Source: Asticcacaulis sp. (lineage in GTDB: Bacteria > Pseudomonadota > Alphaproteobacteria > Caulobacterales > Caulobacteraceae). From it: a DNA stretch of 10,000 nucleotides. The notes beneath the pieces were generated by a model that saw nothing but the letters and a program-made list of their open reading frames with translations, was not told the DNA's origin and ran no database searches. Positions within the stretch are counted from its first letter, which is position 1, and each line of letters begins with the position of its first letter. The DNA is taken from positions 1 to 10,000 of the forward strand of contig NZ_JAIWNX010000270.1 in the NCBI RefSeq assembly GCF_020217185.1. The letters are read 5' to 3'. Shown one piece after another: positions 1-6,562 of the stretch. The translations under genes were made by a program, and so were the position numbers.

Positions 1-1
1 T

Positions 2-214
2 ACCTGCACCGGACAGCTCTATATGTGCCTGGGTCAGGACGACCATGTCGATTTGCGCGCCGCCCTGCGAGCAGACACCAGCAATGCCGCCCTCAGTGCC
101 GCCCTGTCCGAAGCCTTGCGCCATAAGCCTAAGGCACACGACTTTTTCATCGGGGCGCAGGCCCCGCACACCGCCTACACGCCGCGCCGGACCATGTCCG
201 TCACCGGAGGATAG
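2..214 (+). CDS. moaA: GTP 3',8-cyclase MoaA, C-terminal end (partial)
   Basis: Only the last 70 residues are present; the gene begins left of the window. MoaA is a radical-SAM enzyme that, with MoaC, converts GTP to cyclic pyranopterin monophosphate, the first step of molybdenum cofactor synthesis in the cytoplasm. The visible part starts TCTGQLYMCLGQDDHVDLRA, which is the C-terminal [4Fe-4S]/GTP-binding region of the family: the two cysteines in TCTG and YMCLG fit two of the three C-terminal cluster ligands. It continues through a helix ending in RHKPKAHDF and closes with MSVTGG; a Gly-Gly tail is a family hallmark needed for activity. The stop TAG lies 1 nt before the moaB start, and the SD of moaB (GGAGGA) lies inside the last moaA codons, so the two genes are transcribed together. 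I am confident because of the tail motif and the Moco neighbours. Confidence 0.9.
   Translation, partial: TCTGQLYMCLGQDDHVDLRAALRADTSNAALSAALSEALRHKPKAHDFFIGAQAPHTAYTPRRTMSVTGG
206..211 (+). promoter_or_regulatory. Shine-Dalgarno of moaB, inside the moaA 3' end
   Basis: GGAGGA overlaps the two terminal glycine codons of moaA and lies 4 nt before the ATG at 216. It decides the moaB start: the same frame stays open upstream to an ATG at 45, but that stretch lies wholly inside moaA and has no such site. The Gly-Gly tail of MoaA and the moaB SD are thus encoded by the same bases. Confidence 0.75.
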
Positions 215-215
215 A

Positions 216-782
216 ATGGAACTAACGGATAAAGAAAAATCGTACATCGGCGCGGGGCGCATAGACTTCGAGCGGCCGTTCAAGCCGGTCAATATCGCTG
301 TCCTCACCGTGTCGGACAGCCGCACGCGCGACACCGACACCTCCGGTGACCTGCTGGACGCGCGCATCACGGCGGCAGGCCATCACGTGGCGGCGCGCGA
401 GCTGGTGCGCGATGATAAGGACCATATCCGCACGGTCATCACCAACTGGATCGACTCCGGTAATGTCGATGTCATCATCTCGACCGGCGGCACCGGCATT
501 ACCGGGCGCGACGTGACCCCCGAAGCGGTGGAGCCTTTGTTTGACAAGCGCATCGAAGGCTTTTCGACCATCTTCCATATGGTCAGTTTCCAGACCGTGG
601 GCCTGTCCACCCTGCAATCGCGGGCGCTGGCGGGGATCATCCGCGGCGTCTTCGTCTTCTGCCTGCCGGGCTCGAACGGCGCGTGCAAGGACGGCTGGGA
701 CAAGGTCATCCGCTGGCAGCTCGATTCGCGCCACGGCCCGTGCAACATGGTCGAACTGATGCCGAGGCTGCTGGAAAAATGA
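216..782 (+). CDS. moaB: Molybdopterin adenylyltransferase MoaB (MoaB/Mog family)
   Basis: A 188-residue cytoplasmic protein of the MoaB/MogA fold, the usual length for MoaB. The family adenylylates molybdopterin with ATP, making the MPT-AMP intermediate that MoeA consumes; in some organisms MoaB is inactive and Mog does the job, so the activity here is inferred. Visible motifs are NIAVLTVSDSRTRDTDTSGD (residues 26-45), the nucleotide/MPT-binding STGGTGITGRDVTPEA (89-104) with the conserved Asp99, and LPGSNGACKDGWD (150-162). The start at 216 is chosen because of the GGAGGA 4 nt upstream and because the protein then begins like other MoaB sequences. The TGA stop overlaps the moeA start as ATGA, indicating translational coupling. 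No separate mog gene is visible in the window, which fits MoaB being the active adenylyltransferase. Confidence 0.92.
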   Translation: MELTDKEKSYIGAGRIDFERPFKPVNIAVLTVSDSRTRDTDTSGDLLDARITAAGHHVAARELVRDDKDHIRTVITNWIDSGNVDVIISTGGTGITGRDVTPEAVEPLFDKRIEGFSTIFHMVSFQTVGLSTLQSRALAGIIRGVFVFCLPGSNGACKDGWDKVIRWQLDSRHGPCNMVELMPRLLEK

Positions 783-2002
783 CGCGCAAGGGTATCCCCG
801 TTGATGAGGCCGTCACCTTTATGCGCGCGGCGGCTCCGGCACCGCAGACGCGCAAGGTCGCCTTGTCGAAGGCGCTGGGCCGTGTCCTCAGCGAGCCGGT
901 CATCGCCACGCGCGATCAGCCGCCGTTTGATGCTTCGGCCATGGATGGCTATGCCATCTGCAAGTCGCTGACCGATCCGGTGGCGCAGGGCGCGCCGCTG
1001 CGCCTGATCGGCGAAAGTGCCGCCGGGCGGCGCTTCGAAGGCCGCGTTGAATGGGGCGAATGCGTGCGCATCTATACCGGCGCGCCGGTCCCTGACGGAG
1101 CTAAGGCCGTGGTCATTCAGGAAAATGTCCGCGTCACCGATATGGGCGTGTTTATTGAGCCCGACGGCTGGAACGACCCCAAGACGCATATCCGCCCCAG
1201 AGGGCAGGACTTCAAGGCCGGGCACGAACTGCTGTCGGCGGGGGTGCGCCTCGATGCCTGGCGCTTGTCGCTGGCGGCGGCGGCGGGTCAAAAGACGCTG
1301 AAGGTGGCGCGCCGCCCGCGCATCGCTATCCTTTCGACCGGTGACGAACTGGTTGCACCCGGCACAGAGCCGCGCGAGGATCAGATTTTTGAGTCCGGGT
1401 CCTTTGCCCTATTGGCCATGTGCCGTCAGTGGGGGGCGAAGGCCAGCTTTGTTGGTGTCGAAAGCGACGATCTGGACGGCATCCACGACGCGCTGAAAGA
1501 CACCGAGGCCGACCTGATCGTCACCATCGGCGGGGCCAGTGTCGGCGACTATGATCTGGTCAAACCGGCGCTGGAGCGGCTGGGGCTCCAGATCGACTTT
1601 GGCAGCGTCAATATCCGGCCGGGTAAGCCGACCTGGACGGGTGCGCTCAGCGACGGTCGCCGCGTGCTGGGCCTGCCCGGCAACCCGGCCTCCAGCATGG
1701 TGTGCGCGCAACTGTTCCTCAAGCCGTGGATCGAGGCGGCGTTGGGGCAAGGCGGGCGCGACACGCTTTTGAGCCTGCCCGCCGCCGTCGATATCGCCGC
1801 CAATGGCCCGCGCGAAACCTGGCTGAGGGGACGCATTGTGACGGACGACAAGGGTTGCCCGGCGCTTCGGCCCTTTGCCGATCAGGACTCGTCGCTGATC
1901 GCCGTCTTTGCCCAAAGCGACGTGCTGATCCGCCGCCTGCCCCATGCGCCAGCGATCAAGGCGGGCGATCTGCTGACCTATGCAGCACTTGATAGATACT
2001 GA
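779..2002 (+). CDS. moeA: Molybdopterin molybdotransferase MoeA
   Basis: A 407-residue cytoplasmic enzyme of normal MoeA length that inserts molybdate into adenylylated molybdopterin, releasing AMP and giving Mo-MPT. Signatures in order are PPFDASAMDGYA (48-59), the classic MoeA motif; RIYTGAPVPDGAKAVV (97-112); RPRGQDF (139-145); the MoaB-like domain with ILSTGDELV (184-192), TIGGASVGDYD (249-259, acidic residues 257 and 259 in the expected active-site position), NIRPGKP (278-284) and VLGLPGNPASS (296-306). The last ~75 residues form the small beta-barrel domain IV. The ATG at 779 overlaps the moaB stop as ATGA; the frame is open further upstream, but only inside moaB. Its place directly after moaA and moaB completes three consecutive Moco steps in one transcript. 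Some bacteria carry several moeA copies; nothing here shows whether this is the only one. Confidence 0.95.
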   Translation: MTRKGIPVDEAVTFMRAAAPAPQTRKVALSKALGRVLSEPVIATRDQPPFDASAMDGYAICKSLTDPVAQGAPLRLIGESAAGRRFEGRVEWGECVRIYTGAPVPDGAKAVVIQENVRVTDMGVFIEPDGWNDPKTHIRPRGQDFKAGHELLSAGVRLDAWRLSLAAAAGQKTLKVARRPRIAILSTGDELVAPGTEPREDQIFESGSFALLAMCRQWGAKASFVGVESDDLDGIHDALKDTEADLIVTIGGASVGDYDLVKPALERLGLQIDFGSVNIRPGKPTWTGALSDGRRVLGLPGNPASSMVCAQLFLKPWIEAALGQGGRDTLLSLPAAVDIAANGPRETWLRGRIVTDDKGCPALRPFADQDSSLIAVFAQSDVLIRRLPHAPAIKAGDLLTYAALDRY

Positions 2003-2012
2003 AAACACGCGA

Positions 2013-2041
2013 TTGACCCCCGACGCGGGCTGACCGACTAT
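2013..2041 (+). promoter_or_regulatory. Weak candidate promoter before the Yip1-type gene
   Basis: The 70-bp gap after moeA holds TTGACC (2013-2018) and, 17 bp further, GACTAT (2036-2041). The -35 match is good and the -10 match is poor (3 of 6). It would let the membrane-protein gene be expressed apart from the Moco genes. Read-through from moeA is an equally good explanation, since no terminator is evident in the gap. Confidence 0.22.
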
Positions 2042-2060
2042 GCGGCACCGTTCACTGCTC

Positions 2061-2067
2061 AGGGGAG
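2061..2067 (+). promoter_or_regulatory. Shine-Dalgarno of the Yip1-type gene
   Basis: AGGGGAG stands 5 nt before the ATG at 2073 and selects it over the in-frame ATG at 2040. The earlier ATG lacks an upstream purine tract and would add an arginine-rich extension not expected of the family. Confidence 0.7.
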
Positions 2068-2072
2068 CTGTC

Positions 2073-3248
2073 ATGTCCACCGTCGAAACCACCGCCCGCC
2101 CGCCGCTTTTGGCGCGCATCAAGGGCATCCTGCTGCGCCCGTCGCCGGAGTGGGAAACAATCGCCAGCGAGCCGACCAGCAAGGCCGCCCTGACCACCGG
2201 CTATGTGATGATTCTGGCGGCTATCCCGGCCATTGCCGGCTTTGTCGGCAACAGTCTGGTCGGCATGTCCTTTATGGGCATCAGCAGCAAGTTACCGGTG
2301 GTCAGCGGTCTGATCATTGCGGTGGTGGGCTATGTGCTGTCGATCGTGTCGGTCTATATCGCGGCCTTTGTCATCAACGCGCTGGCCCCCAATTTTGGTG
2401 GCGTCAAGGACGATGTGCAGGCCTTCAAGGTCGCGGCCTATGCGATGACGGCCGGGTGGCTGGCGGGGATTTTCGCCCTGCTGCCGATGCTGGGGGCGCT
2501 GGGTCTGCTGGGGCTTTATGGTCTCTACCTGCTGTACACCGGCTTGCCGCGCCTGATGCAGTCGCCCAAGGAAAAAAGCATGGGCTACACGGCGGTGGTT
2601 ATCGTGGTCATGATCGTCATTCAACTGATCATCGGCGGCATTACCGGAGCCATTATGGCAACGGGGATGATGGCCGGCGGGGCGCCGAACCTGACCGGAG
2701 CCATGAAGGTCGAGACGCCCAACGGCTCGGTGCAGGTCAATGGCAATGACCTCGAAGCGGCCGCGAAGAAGATGGAGGCCGCGGCCAGGGCCATGGAAGA
2801 GGGCAAGGCCACCCCGGCGGTGGAGCCGGCCAAGCTCGACGCCCTGCTGCCCGCCTCCTTCATCGGCGCGGCCAAGAGCGAGGCCGGGGCCTCCGGCGGT
2901 GGTACGGGCAGCTATTCGGCCTCTGAGGCGCACGCCGTCTATGCGCAGGGCGACAAGCGCGTTGAGCTGAAGGTGTCTGACATCGGGGCCATGGGGGCGC
3001 TGGCGGCCTTTGGCACGGCGATGAACGTGTCGTCGTCCAGCCAGAGCGGCAACAGCTACGAAAAGGTCCACTCGGACAAGGGCCGGATCATCAGCGAAAA
3101 GTGGGACGGCGATACGCAGTCGGGCAGCTATTCGGTGGTCATCGGTGAGCGGCTGGTAATCGAAGCCAGCGGCAAGGCCGATATGGCCACGTTAAAGGCC
3201 GCCGTGGCCGCCATCAACGAAGGTCAGGCGCTGAGCTTAGTGAAGTGA
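2073..3248 (+). CDS. Yip1-family membrane protein with an extra C-terminal domain
   Basis: A 391-residue protein. The first ~200 residues look like the bacterial Yip1 family: an amphipathic N-terminus (LLARIKGILLRPSPEWETI, about 12-30) typical of these proteins, then about five hydrophobic spans near 42-64, 77-103, 118-137, 139-158 and 172-200. The basic loop RLMQSPKEK (160-168) and the positive N-terminus suggest N-in topology, which puts the C-terminus in the periplasm. Residues 225-245 are a short Ala/Glu/Lys-rich, probably helical linker. Residues about 255-391 form a separate soluble domain starting LDALLPASFIGAAKSEAG, with a Gly/Ser-rich stretch, alternating beta-strand patterns (YSVVIGERLVIEA) and a closing helix (MATLKAAVAAINEG). 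Such domains occur in uncharacterised proteobacterial envelope proteins as far as I recall; I cannot name it. Function is unknown; no catalytic motif is seen. The 3' end overlaps the convergent hydrolase gene by 12 bp. Confidence 0.75.
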   Translation: MSTVETTARPPLLARIKGILLRPSPEWETIASEPTSKAALTTGYVMILAAIPAIAGFVGNSLVGMSFMGISSKLPVVSGLIIAVVGYVLSIVSVYIAAFVINALAPNFGGVKDDVQAFKVAAYAMTAGWLAGIFALLPMLGALGLLGLYGLYLLYTGLPRLMQSPKEKSMGYTAVVIVVMIVIQLIIGGITGAIMATGMMAGGAPNLTGAMKVETPNGSVQVNGNDLEAAAKKMEAAARAMEEGKATPAVEPAKLDALLPASFIGAAKSEAGASGGGTGSYSASEAHAVYAQGDKRVELKVSDIGAMGALAAFGTAMNVSSSSQSGNSYEKVHSDKGRIISEKWDGDTQSGSYSVVIGERLVIEASGKADMATLKAAVAAINEGQALSLVK

Positions 3249-4064
3249 GCTGAGCCACCTGTCATAGAAATCATAAACACCGGCGCGGGTGAGGGTCGAA
3301 TGGCCTTCGCCCGCCATACGTTTGAAGGTCTTGGGCTGCGGGGCCAGCGCATACAGACGCTCACCGTGCGCAAAGGGGATCATGTCGTCGCGGTCGCCGT
3401 GCACAATCAGGATCGGCATATGCACAAAGCCGATGCGGTCGCGGTTGGCAAACTTGTCCAGCATCAGCCATTGCACCGGGATGTAGGGGTAACGCTCCTG
3501 CGCCACGTCGGACGCCGCCGTGAACGGGGCTTCGAGGATCAGGCCCTTGGCCGGGCGCTGGGTCGCCACATAGGTTGCCACGCCTGAGCCCAGCGAGTGG
3601 CCGTGAATGACGATCTGCTGCGGCTGATAGCCTGCCTTTTTCAGCCAGTCATAGGCGACCAGCCCGTCCATGAACAAACCGTCTTCGGACGGTTTACCCG
3701 TCGAACCGGAAAAGCCGCGATAGGCCAGAGCCAGAAAGCCGTCGCCACGTTTCGACATCGCGATATGGCGGTGGCTTTGTTCGTCCAGCCGTCGCCCTTG
3801 CCCCGCAAACAGCAGATAGATGGGCCGGCCCGGCTTGGGCGGCAGATACCAGGCCTGAAGCGTCTCGCCATCCGGCGTTTTAAGCCGCAGGTCCTGAATG
3901 CCCGGCACTTCGGCGAGGTTGGGCCGGATATCGGCGTGCGGGGCCAGATAGAGCTTGTCGCGCTGTACCACAAACAGGTAGCCGCAGGCCCCCGCATAGG
4001 CCAGACCCGCCATCAGAACCAGCGCCATCAGCAGCCGTCCGATCCACCTCATCAACGTTTTCAT
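3237..4064 (-). CDS. Membrane-anchored alpha/beta-hydrolase (BEM46/YfhR-like)
   Basis: A 275-residue protein with a basic N-terminus and one hydrophobic span (about 8-33), a signal anchor or uncleaved signal that would place the enzyme on the periplasmic face. The hydrolase fold follows: the strand-oxyanion region PIYLLFAGQG (81-90), AYRGFSGSTGKPSEDG (114-129), the nucleophile elbow GHSLGSG (Ser157), the acid in HGDRDDMIP (Asp226) and the histidine in GEGHST (His255), so the triad is complete. This order matches the BEM46/YfhR/ABHD13 group, whose natural substrates are mostly unknown; an ester or thioester substrate is only inference. I start it at the ATG at 4062-4064 because GGGGA (4069-4073) lies 4 nt upstream. 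An in-frame ATG at 4098-4100 has no SD and would place 12 hydrophilic residues ahead of the signal. It lies 69 bp downstream of the molybdo-oxidoreductase gene and may share its transcript. Confidence 0.85.
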   Translation of the reverse strand: MKTLMRWIGRLLMALVLMAGLAYAGACGYLFVVQRDKLYLAPHADIRPNLAEVPGIQDLRLKTPDGETLQAWYLPPKPGRPIYLLFAGQGRRLDEQSHRHIAMSKRGDGFLALAYRGFSGSTGKPSEDGLFMDGLVAYDWLKKAGYQPQQIVIHGHSLGSGVATYVATQRPAKGLILEAPFTAASDVAQERYPYIPVQWLMLDKFANRDRIGFVHMPILIVHGDRDDMIPFAHGERLYALAPQPKTFKRMAGEGHSTLTRAGVYDFYDRWLSSLH

Positions 4065-4133
4065 AAAGTCCCCATCCGTACGTTCTGCACCCCTTATCAT
4101 TAGGGACGGTGACAGCCGGATTACAAGGGGCGG

Positions 4134-6308
4134 TCAGGTGCTTTTTCGCACCTGCACAGGCGTCGCCTTGAAGGACGGGGTACGGCTGCGCGGATCGACC
4201 GCCGTGCCGGTCAGCACATTGGCTTCCGGGTAGTAGGCCATGACCGAACCGCGCGCCAGATCGAAGACCCGCACCCGCGCGCCGCTCATCACGCCGTGTT
4301 CGGATTCCACCACCACGGCATCGCCATCGCTAAGACCCAGCCCGGCCATGTCTTCGGCATTCATCATCACGTCCATGCGGTCCATGCCGCGATAGCTGTC
4401 CGTGCGCTCATAGATGATCGAATTGAACTGCCCCTCTGAGCGCACGGTTGTCAGAAGGAGCGCCCCCGGCACAGGCGGCAAGTCGCGCACGATAAAGCGC
4501 CCGCGCCCGGATGCGGTTTTGAACTCAGGCGCGTGCAGGATGCGGCCGCGGATATGGAATTCGCGTTTGGCGATGTCGATATCGGCCAGGTCCTCCAGAC
4601 CCGGCACGATGCGCGCAATGGCTTCGCGGATAGTGCGATGCTGCTTGAAGGCTTCGAAATCGACCGGACTGTCGGGCAGAAGCCGCCGCGCCAGCTCGCA
4701 CAGGATTTCCGTTTCCGGCCGCACCGATTTCAGTCGGCAGATGCCACCATCGCTCAGGCGCACGAAGTTGAACATCGATTCCTGCGTCGTCGGCTGCCAC
4801 TCCTCGTCACGCGCGGTGACGGGCAGGATCAGGGCTTCGCTGTCGTCGTGGCCGTGGATGTGGCCGCGATTGAGCGTGGTGGTCAGGAACAGCTTGAAGC
4901 CGATCCGTGCAAAGGCCGCCTCGGCGAAAGCGCTATTGGGATTGGCCTCATACAGGTTGCCGCCCATAATCAGGGCGGCGTCGATTTCCCCGCGATGCGC
5001 CGCCTCCATGCCACGCATGGTGTCGAGTCCCTTTTCGCGCGGCAGAGTAACCCCCAGTGTCTCTTCCATGCGCGCCATCACCTCGGCGGCCAGCACCGGC
5101 TTGACGCCGATGGTGCCGATGCCCTGCACATTGGAATGGCCGCGCAGGGGCAGGAGCCCGGCCCCCGGCCGCCCGATCTGTCCGCACACGAGGCACAGAT
5201 TGGCGATATATTCGACATTATCGACGCCATTGAGGTGGTGCGTAATGCCCATGCCCCAGGCAATCACCGCCGACTTTGCCCGCGCATAAAGACCCGCCAC
5301 CCGTGAAATGTCGGCCTGAGTCAGACCCGTGCGCGCCTCGATCTCCGTCCAGTCGGTGGCCGCAATATCGGCGCGCAGGGCCGCAAAACCCTCCGTATGA
5401 TCGGCGATAAAATCGTCATCCTGCGCCCCATTCTCCAGGACCGCCTTGATCAGCCCCTTGAGCACGGCAAGGTCTGACCCGATGCGCGGTTGCAGATAGT
5501 CAGAGGCGATCCAGTCGCCACCCGACACCATCGACTTCACGCTTTTCGGCAGGGCAAAGCGCACCAGCCCCGGCTCCCTGGCCGGGTTGATGATCACCAC
5601 CTCGCCGCCGCGATCCCTCACACCTTTGAGTTTGTGAATAAAGCGCGGATGGTTGGACGATGGATTGGCCCCGATAACCAGAATGAAATCGCAGCGGTCG
5701 AGATCTTCCATCTCCACCGTCGCCGTACCGGTGCCGATGGTGCTGTCGAGCCCGACCCCCGTCGCCTGATGGCAGTAGTAGGAACAGTTATTGACATTGT
5801 TGGTGCCATAGAGCCGCGCCAGCAATTGCAGCACAAACCCCGCCTCGTTCGACGAACGCCCCGACGAATAGAAGAAGCTGCGCTCAGGCTTCGTCGCGGC
5901 AAACCGCTGCGCCGCCAGATCGAGCGCAAAGTCCCAGTCCACGGGCACATAGCGGTCCGAACCCGCCGCCTTATAGATGGGAAAGGCCAGCCGCCCCAGA
6001 TGCTCCAGCTCATGCCCGTCCAGTTCGCGCAGGTCCGACAGGCTGTGGTCGATCACCTCCGGCGGGATGCCCGGCTGAATATCGGTCGATTGCGCCTGAA
6101 TCGACTTGTTGCACACCGAGGGGAATTCCCCCGCCTCATTGGTCATGCCGCCCTTCTGCCCGCCCATGCCCAGCGCGCAGGCCTTGCAGGCATTTTTGGC
6201 CGTCAGCGCCTTGGCCGTATTGTCGAGGCCAATGCGCGTGGCGGTTTTCAGGGCGTACAGCACCTTTTTGGCGCCACCGCCGACAACGGGTTTGCTCGGT
6301 TTGTTCAT
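4134..6308 (-). CDS. FdhF/YdeP-type molybdopterin oxidoreductase
   Basis: A 724-residue member of the molybdopterin oxidoreductase superfamily, in the clade of formate-dehydrogenase-like alpha subunits that includes E. coli YdeP and the Ralstonia protein linked to the cbb operon (TIGR01701-type). Substrate and partners of that clade are largely unknown. There is no twin-arginine or other signal, so it should be cytoplasmic. Near the N-terminus is CKACALGMGGQKGGM with Cys41 and Cys44, and a further Cys66 (FPSVCNKS). Residue 48, where a CxxCxxxC cluster motif would have its third Cys, is Met. The likely molybdenum ligand is Cys179 in NNCSYYCHQATG, matching the Sec-His pair of FdhH. Other marks are VIGANPSSNHPR (211-222), VCGQIGRPGAGLLPLRGHSNVQG (374-396, cofactor binding) and the C-terminal dinucleotide-binding domain from about 610 to 722 (GQFNSIIYERTDSYRG). 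No clear SD precedes the ATG; no other start is near. The Moco operon close by fits its cofactor need. Confidence 0.88.
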   Translation of the reverse strand: MNKPSKPVVGGGAKKVLYALKTATRIGLDNTAKALTAKNACKACALGMGGQKGGMTNEAGEFPSVCNKSIQAQSTDIQPGIPPEVIDHSLSDLRELDGHELEHLGRLAFPIYKAAGSDRYVPVDWDFALDLAAQRFAATKPERSFFYSSGRSSNEAGFVLQLLARLYGTNNVNNCSYYCHQATGVGLDSTIGTGTATVEMEDLDRCDFILVIGANPSSNHPRFIHKLKGVRDRGGEVVIINPAREPGLVRFALPKSVKSMVSGGDWIASDYLQPRIGSDLAVLKGLIKAVLENGAQDDDFIADHTEGFAALRADIAATDWTEIEARTGLTQADISRVAGLYARAKSAVIAWGMGITHHLNGVDNVEYIANLCLVCGQIGRPGAGLLPLRGHSNVQGIGTIGVKPVLAAEVMARMEETLGVTLPREKGLDTMRGMEAAHRGEIDAALIMGGNLYEANPNSAFAEAAFARIGFKLFLTTTLNRGHIHGHDDSEALILPVTARDEEWQPTTQESMFNFVRLSDGGICRLKSVRPETEILCELARRLLPDSPVDFEAFKQHRTIREAIARIVPGLEDLADIDIAKREFHIRGRILHAPEFKTASGRGRFIVRDLPPVPGALLLTTVRSEGQFNSIIYERTDSYRGMDRMDVMMNAEDMAGLGLSDGDAVVVESEHGVMSGARVRVFDLARGSVMAYYPEANVLTGTAVDPRSRTPSFKATPVQVRKST

Positions 6309-6343
6309 AGGGCCAGTCTATCGCCCCGGACAGGCGAGGTATA

Positions 6344-6377
6344 GAGCGGAATGGTTTCCGATGAAATCATTCCGCTC
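6344..6377. repeat. Inverted repeat, 15-bp arms
   Basis: The left arm GAGCGGAATGGTTTC (6344-6358) and right arm GAAATCATTCCGCTC (6363-6377) pair along 15 positions with one G-T wobble and a 4-base loop CGAT. It starts 36 bp upstream of the oxidoreductase ATG, in its presumed promoter or leader. There is no T-run on either side, so it is not an ordinary intrinsic terminator; an operator, an RNA leader structure or a dispersed palindromic repeat are the options. Confidence 0.85.
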
Positions 6378-6379
6378 AA

Positions 6380-6417
6380 GCCGCCATTGAGGCGGCGGCC
6401 AAGGTGGCGGAGCCACC
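6380..6417. repeat. Two short GC-rich hairpins
   Basis: GCCGCC (6380-6385) with GGCGGC (6391-6396) around the loop ATTGA, and GGTGGC (6403-6408) with GCCACC (6412-6417) around the loop GGA. Each has a 6-bp perfect stem. Alone they could be chance in GC-rich DNA, but they fill the space between the two long inverted repeats with almost no gap. Confidence 0.5.
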
Positions 6418-6422
6418 GCCCG

Positions 6423-6493
6423 GCGAGGGGCTAAACATCTAGATCATTATATTTCTACCAGAAATCATAATGATCTAGCGGGAAGCGAGGGGC
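6423..6493. repeat. 9-bp direct repeats around a palindrome
   Basis: GCGAGGGGC occurs at 6423-6431 and again at 6485-6493, bracketing the palindrome at 6439-6478 with 7 bp and 6 bp of spacer. The identity is exact over the 9 bases. It could be the trace of a target duplication or a coincidence of G-rich sequence. Confidence 0.5.
6439..6478. repeat. Long A+T-rich inverted repeat, 17-bp arms with one bulge
   Basis: CTAGATCATTAT (6439-6450) pairs perfectly with ATAATGATCTAG (6467-6478). The pairing continues as ATTTC (6451-6455) with GAAAT (6461-6465), leaving only C6466 unpaired and a 5-base loop TACCA. Seventeen paired positions in 40 bp, at much lower GC than the neighbourhood, are far above chance. 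It lies about 85 bp upstream of the hypothetical gene and about 130 bp from the oxidoreductase start. Confidence 0.9.
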
Positions 6494-6562
6494 AAGGGCA
6501 CGGCTCCTGCACCCGAAAATAAAATCTATCCCCTCTGTTTTTGCGCGGTCTATGCTCGTCCC

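Larger units (their letters stand above)
6309..6562. other. Divergent 254-bp spacer packed with inverted repeats
   Basis: This gap separates the starts of the leftward oxidoreductase gene and the rightward hypothetical gene, so promoters for both should lie here, but I find no convincing -35/-10 pair for either. For the rightward gene TAAAAT (6520-6525) is a fair -10 without a matching -35. Instead the gap contains four inverted repeats: 6344-6377 (long), 6380-6396 (GCCGCC/GGCGGC, 5-nt loop), 6403-6417 (GGTGGC/GCCACC, 3-nt loop) and 6439-6478 (long). Lower-GC sequence around the last one contrasts with the GC-rich surroundings. I see no reading frame in it that resembles a protein. Confidence 0.8.

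Noticed and set aside
45..215. Upstream extension of moaB to an ATG at 45
   Set aside because: This stretch codes for the conserved MoaA tail in another frame. The SD at 206-211 and family alignment both point to 216.
383..1291. Long open frame on the - strand across moaB and moeA
   Set aside because: It lies antisense to two well-supported enzymes, its product is Arg/Pro-rich with no family features, and GC-rich codon bias commonly leaves such frames open.
2019..2029. CCCG-ACG-CGGG hairpin after moeA as a terminator
   Set aside because: The stem is only 4 bp and no T-run follows.
4091..4130. CCCCTT...AAGGGG inverted repeat between the oxidoreductase and hydrolase genes
   Set aside because: Six paired bases around a loop of almost 30 nt are too weak to call a terminator, and nothing extends the stem.
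4414..5306. Two overlapping + strand open frames inside the oxidoreductase gene
   Set aside because: Both are antisense to a continuous 724-residue enzyme and show low-complexity Arg/Ser-rich or mixed sequence typical of shadow frames.
5490..6344. 284-codon + strand open frame running past the oxidoreductase start
   Set aside because: It extends into the inverted-repeat spacer, but nearly all of it is antisense to the conserved N-terminal half of the enzyme, and it has His/Arg-rich sequence without motifs.
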